Notes under the pieces: generated by a model | Told to the model about the DNA's origin: nothing | Databases searched by the model: none | What the model saw: the letters and a program-made list of their open reading frames with translations, nothing else | Origin: an uncultured Agathobacter sp. | GTDB taxonomy: Bacteria; Bacillota; Clostridia; Lachnospirales; Lachnospiraceae | NCBI GenBank assembly: GCA_934359755.1 | Contig: CAKRLV010000008.1 | Coordinates: 1 to 64,000, forward strand | Length of the DNA stretch: 64,000 nt | Direction: 5' to 3' | Part shown: piece after piece, positions 63,378-64,000 of the stretch | Layout: each line of letters opens with the position of its first letter | How positions within the stretch are numbered: the stretch's first letter is position 1 | Translations under genes and position numbers: made by a program

Positions 63378-64000
63378 ATGACAAAGAATAAGAAGAACTT
63401 TAAGGCAAAAACAAAAAATAATTCTAATATGAGGAAAAAGACAGGTACAGCAAACGTTAAAAAGAAGACATCGAAGATTGCTTATAAATTAATTACAGCA
63501 TTTATTATTCCAGTTGTATTGATAATCATACTTGGTGTTTTATCTTATAAGAATGCTTCAAGCTTTATTGCATCGCAGTATGTCGATTCGATAGATGCCG
63601 AGCTTGAGACAACAAGTGCGTACAGTACTTTGCTGTGCACGAATGTAGAGGATAAGACAACAGAGATTGTATCGAACAAGACTTTTAGTACATTTTACTC
63701 TAGGTATGCTGGTTCAACGAAGGCTGAGGCTATGGATTATCTTAGAAATTCCACAGCACTTTTACAGCAGGCAAGAGCAACATGCGATTACATATACAGC
63801 TATGAAGTAATCTCAAGTAAGGGTGGCAATCTTACATCTGGCTCAAAGAAGATAGGTGACAATGCTTATAATGATTTTTCAAAGACAGATGAAGCTAAGA
63901 ACATAAAAAAGGGAAAAGGTGTATGGACTGGATTTCACAAGTACATCGACGAGAACTTTGATATTTCTGAAAATGATTATGCTCTTGCATACACAAGAAT
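63378..64000 (+). CDS. Membrane sensor, N-terminal part (probable methyl-accepting chemotaxis protein)
   Basis: Open from ATG 63378 (GGAGGGG at 63364-63370) to the window end, 207 codons, so partial. It begins with a Lys/Asn/Thr-rich cytosolic tail (1-36) and a membrane helix at 38-57 (LITAFIIPVVLIIILGVLSY). An extracellular helical/Cache-like part rich in Ser and Thr then starts (SSFIASQYVDSIDAELETT). This design fits clostridial chemoreceptors, but a sensor kinase or GGDEF protein cannot be excluded because the signalling end is missing. It lies 22 bp after the CE17 gene, so it may be cotranscribed and sense mannan sugars. Confidence 0.6.
   Translation, partial: MTKNKKNFKAKTKNNSNMRKKTGTANVKKKTSKIAYKLITAFIIPVVLIIILGVLSYKNASSFIASQYVDSIDAELETTSAYSTLLCTNVEDKTTEIVSNKTFSTFYSRYAGSTKAEAMDYLRNSTALLQQARATCDYIYSYEVISSKGGNLTSGSKKIGDNAYNDFSKTDEAKNIKKGKGVWTGFHKYIDENFDISENDYALAYTR

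Overview
The window looks like a chromosomal segment of a low-GC, Gram-positive gut Lachnospiraceae (Roseburia, Eubacterium rectale or Butyrivibrio type). The signs are strong GGAGG ribosome sites, TTGACA/TATAAT promoters, many short intrinsic terminators, ATP-type PEP carboxykinase, ECF transporters, LacI-like/GGDEF sensors, and a complete beta-mannan utilisation locus like the one described in Roseburia intestinalis. No ribosomal RNA, CRISPR array, intact insertion sequence or prophage was seen. The genus is an inference.

Layout. 0-7.4 kb: a TetR regulator with a 28-bp perfect operator palindrome, then an ECF importer (S, T, fused A1A2) and a heterodimeric exporter-fold ABC pair. 7.4-12.2 kb: a patchwork with a CPBP membrane protease gene between 23-bp direct repeats, a tRNA-Gly, a relic of a GH13 gene, a FUSC-like membrane protein, and an AAA/PD-(D/E)XK gene with a broken partial copy behind it. 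12.2-22.5 kb: a LacI-sensor/GGDEF protein, Dus, an operon thyA-folA-AEC carrier-ilvB-ilvN, a repeat-bearing zinc-ribbon/YARHG membrane protein and a flavin reductase. 22.5-23.5 kb: about 1 kb without an evident gene, holding a 337-bp fold-back element. 23.5-27 kb: pckA and an orphan ptsI. 27-35.6 kb: a hybrid sensor kinase, a four-gene cluster (degenerate NERD-like protein, leucine-rich repeat protein, VWA/metallopeptidase-like protein, MoxR-type AAA ATPase), then a small alarmone synthetase. 35.6-40 kb: a TPP riboswitch with terminator controlling thiC-thiE-thiD-thiW-thiM.

40-63.4 kb is the mannan locus: AraC regulator, GH113, ABC half-transporter, secreted multidomain GH26 mannanase, mutarotase-like protein, GH36 alpha-galactosidase, LacI and AraC regulators, solute-binding lipoprotein and two permeases, mannobiose 2-epimerase (AGE), two GH130 phosphorylases, and CE2- and CE17-like acetyl esterases. 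By family knowledge the pathway is: GH26 cuts mannan outside the cell; the ABC importer takes up acetylated, galactosylated oligosaccharides; esterases and GH36 strip acetyl and galactose; GH113 and the GH130 mannooligosaccharide phosphorylase shorten chains; the epimerase makes mannosyl-glucose; and the other GH130 yields mannose 1-phosphate and glucose. No ATPase for the importer lies here, so a shared one elsewhere is expected. TTAGCTAA / GCTAA-N3-4-TTAGC motifs precede GH26, GH36 and the binding-protein gene and may be the operator of the locus. A 136-bp MITE-like element with 15-bp terminal inverted repeats and an 8-bp target duplication sits between the phosphorylase and esterase genes. 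The window ends inside a membrane sensor gene, probably a chemoreceptor.
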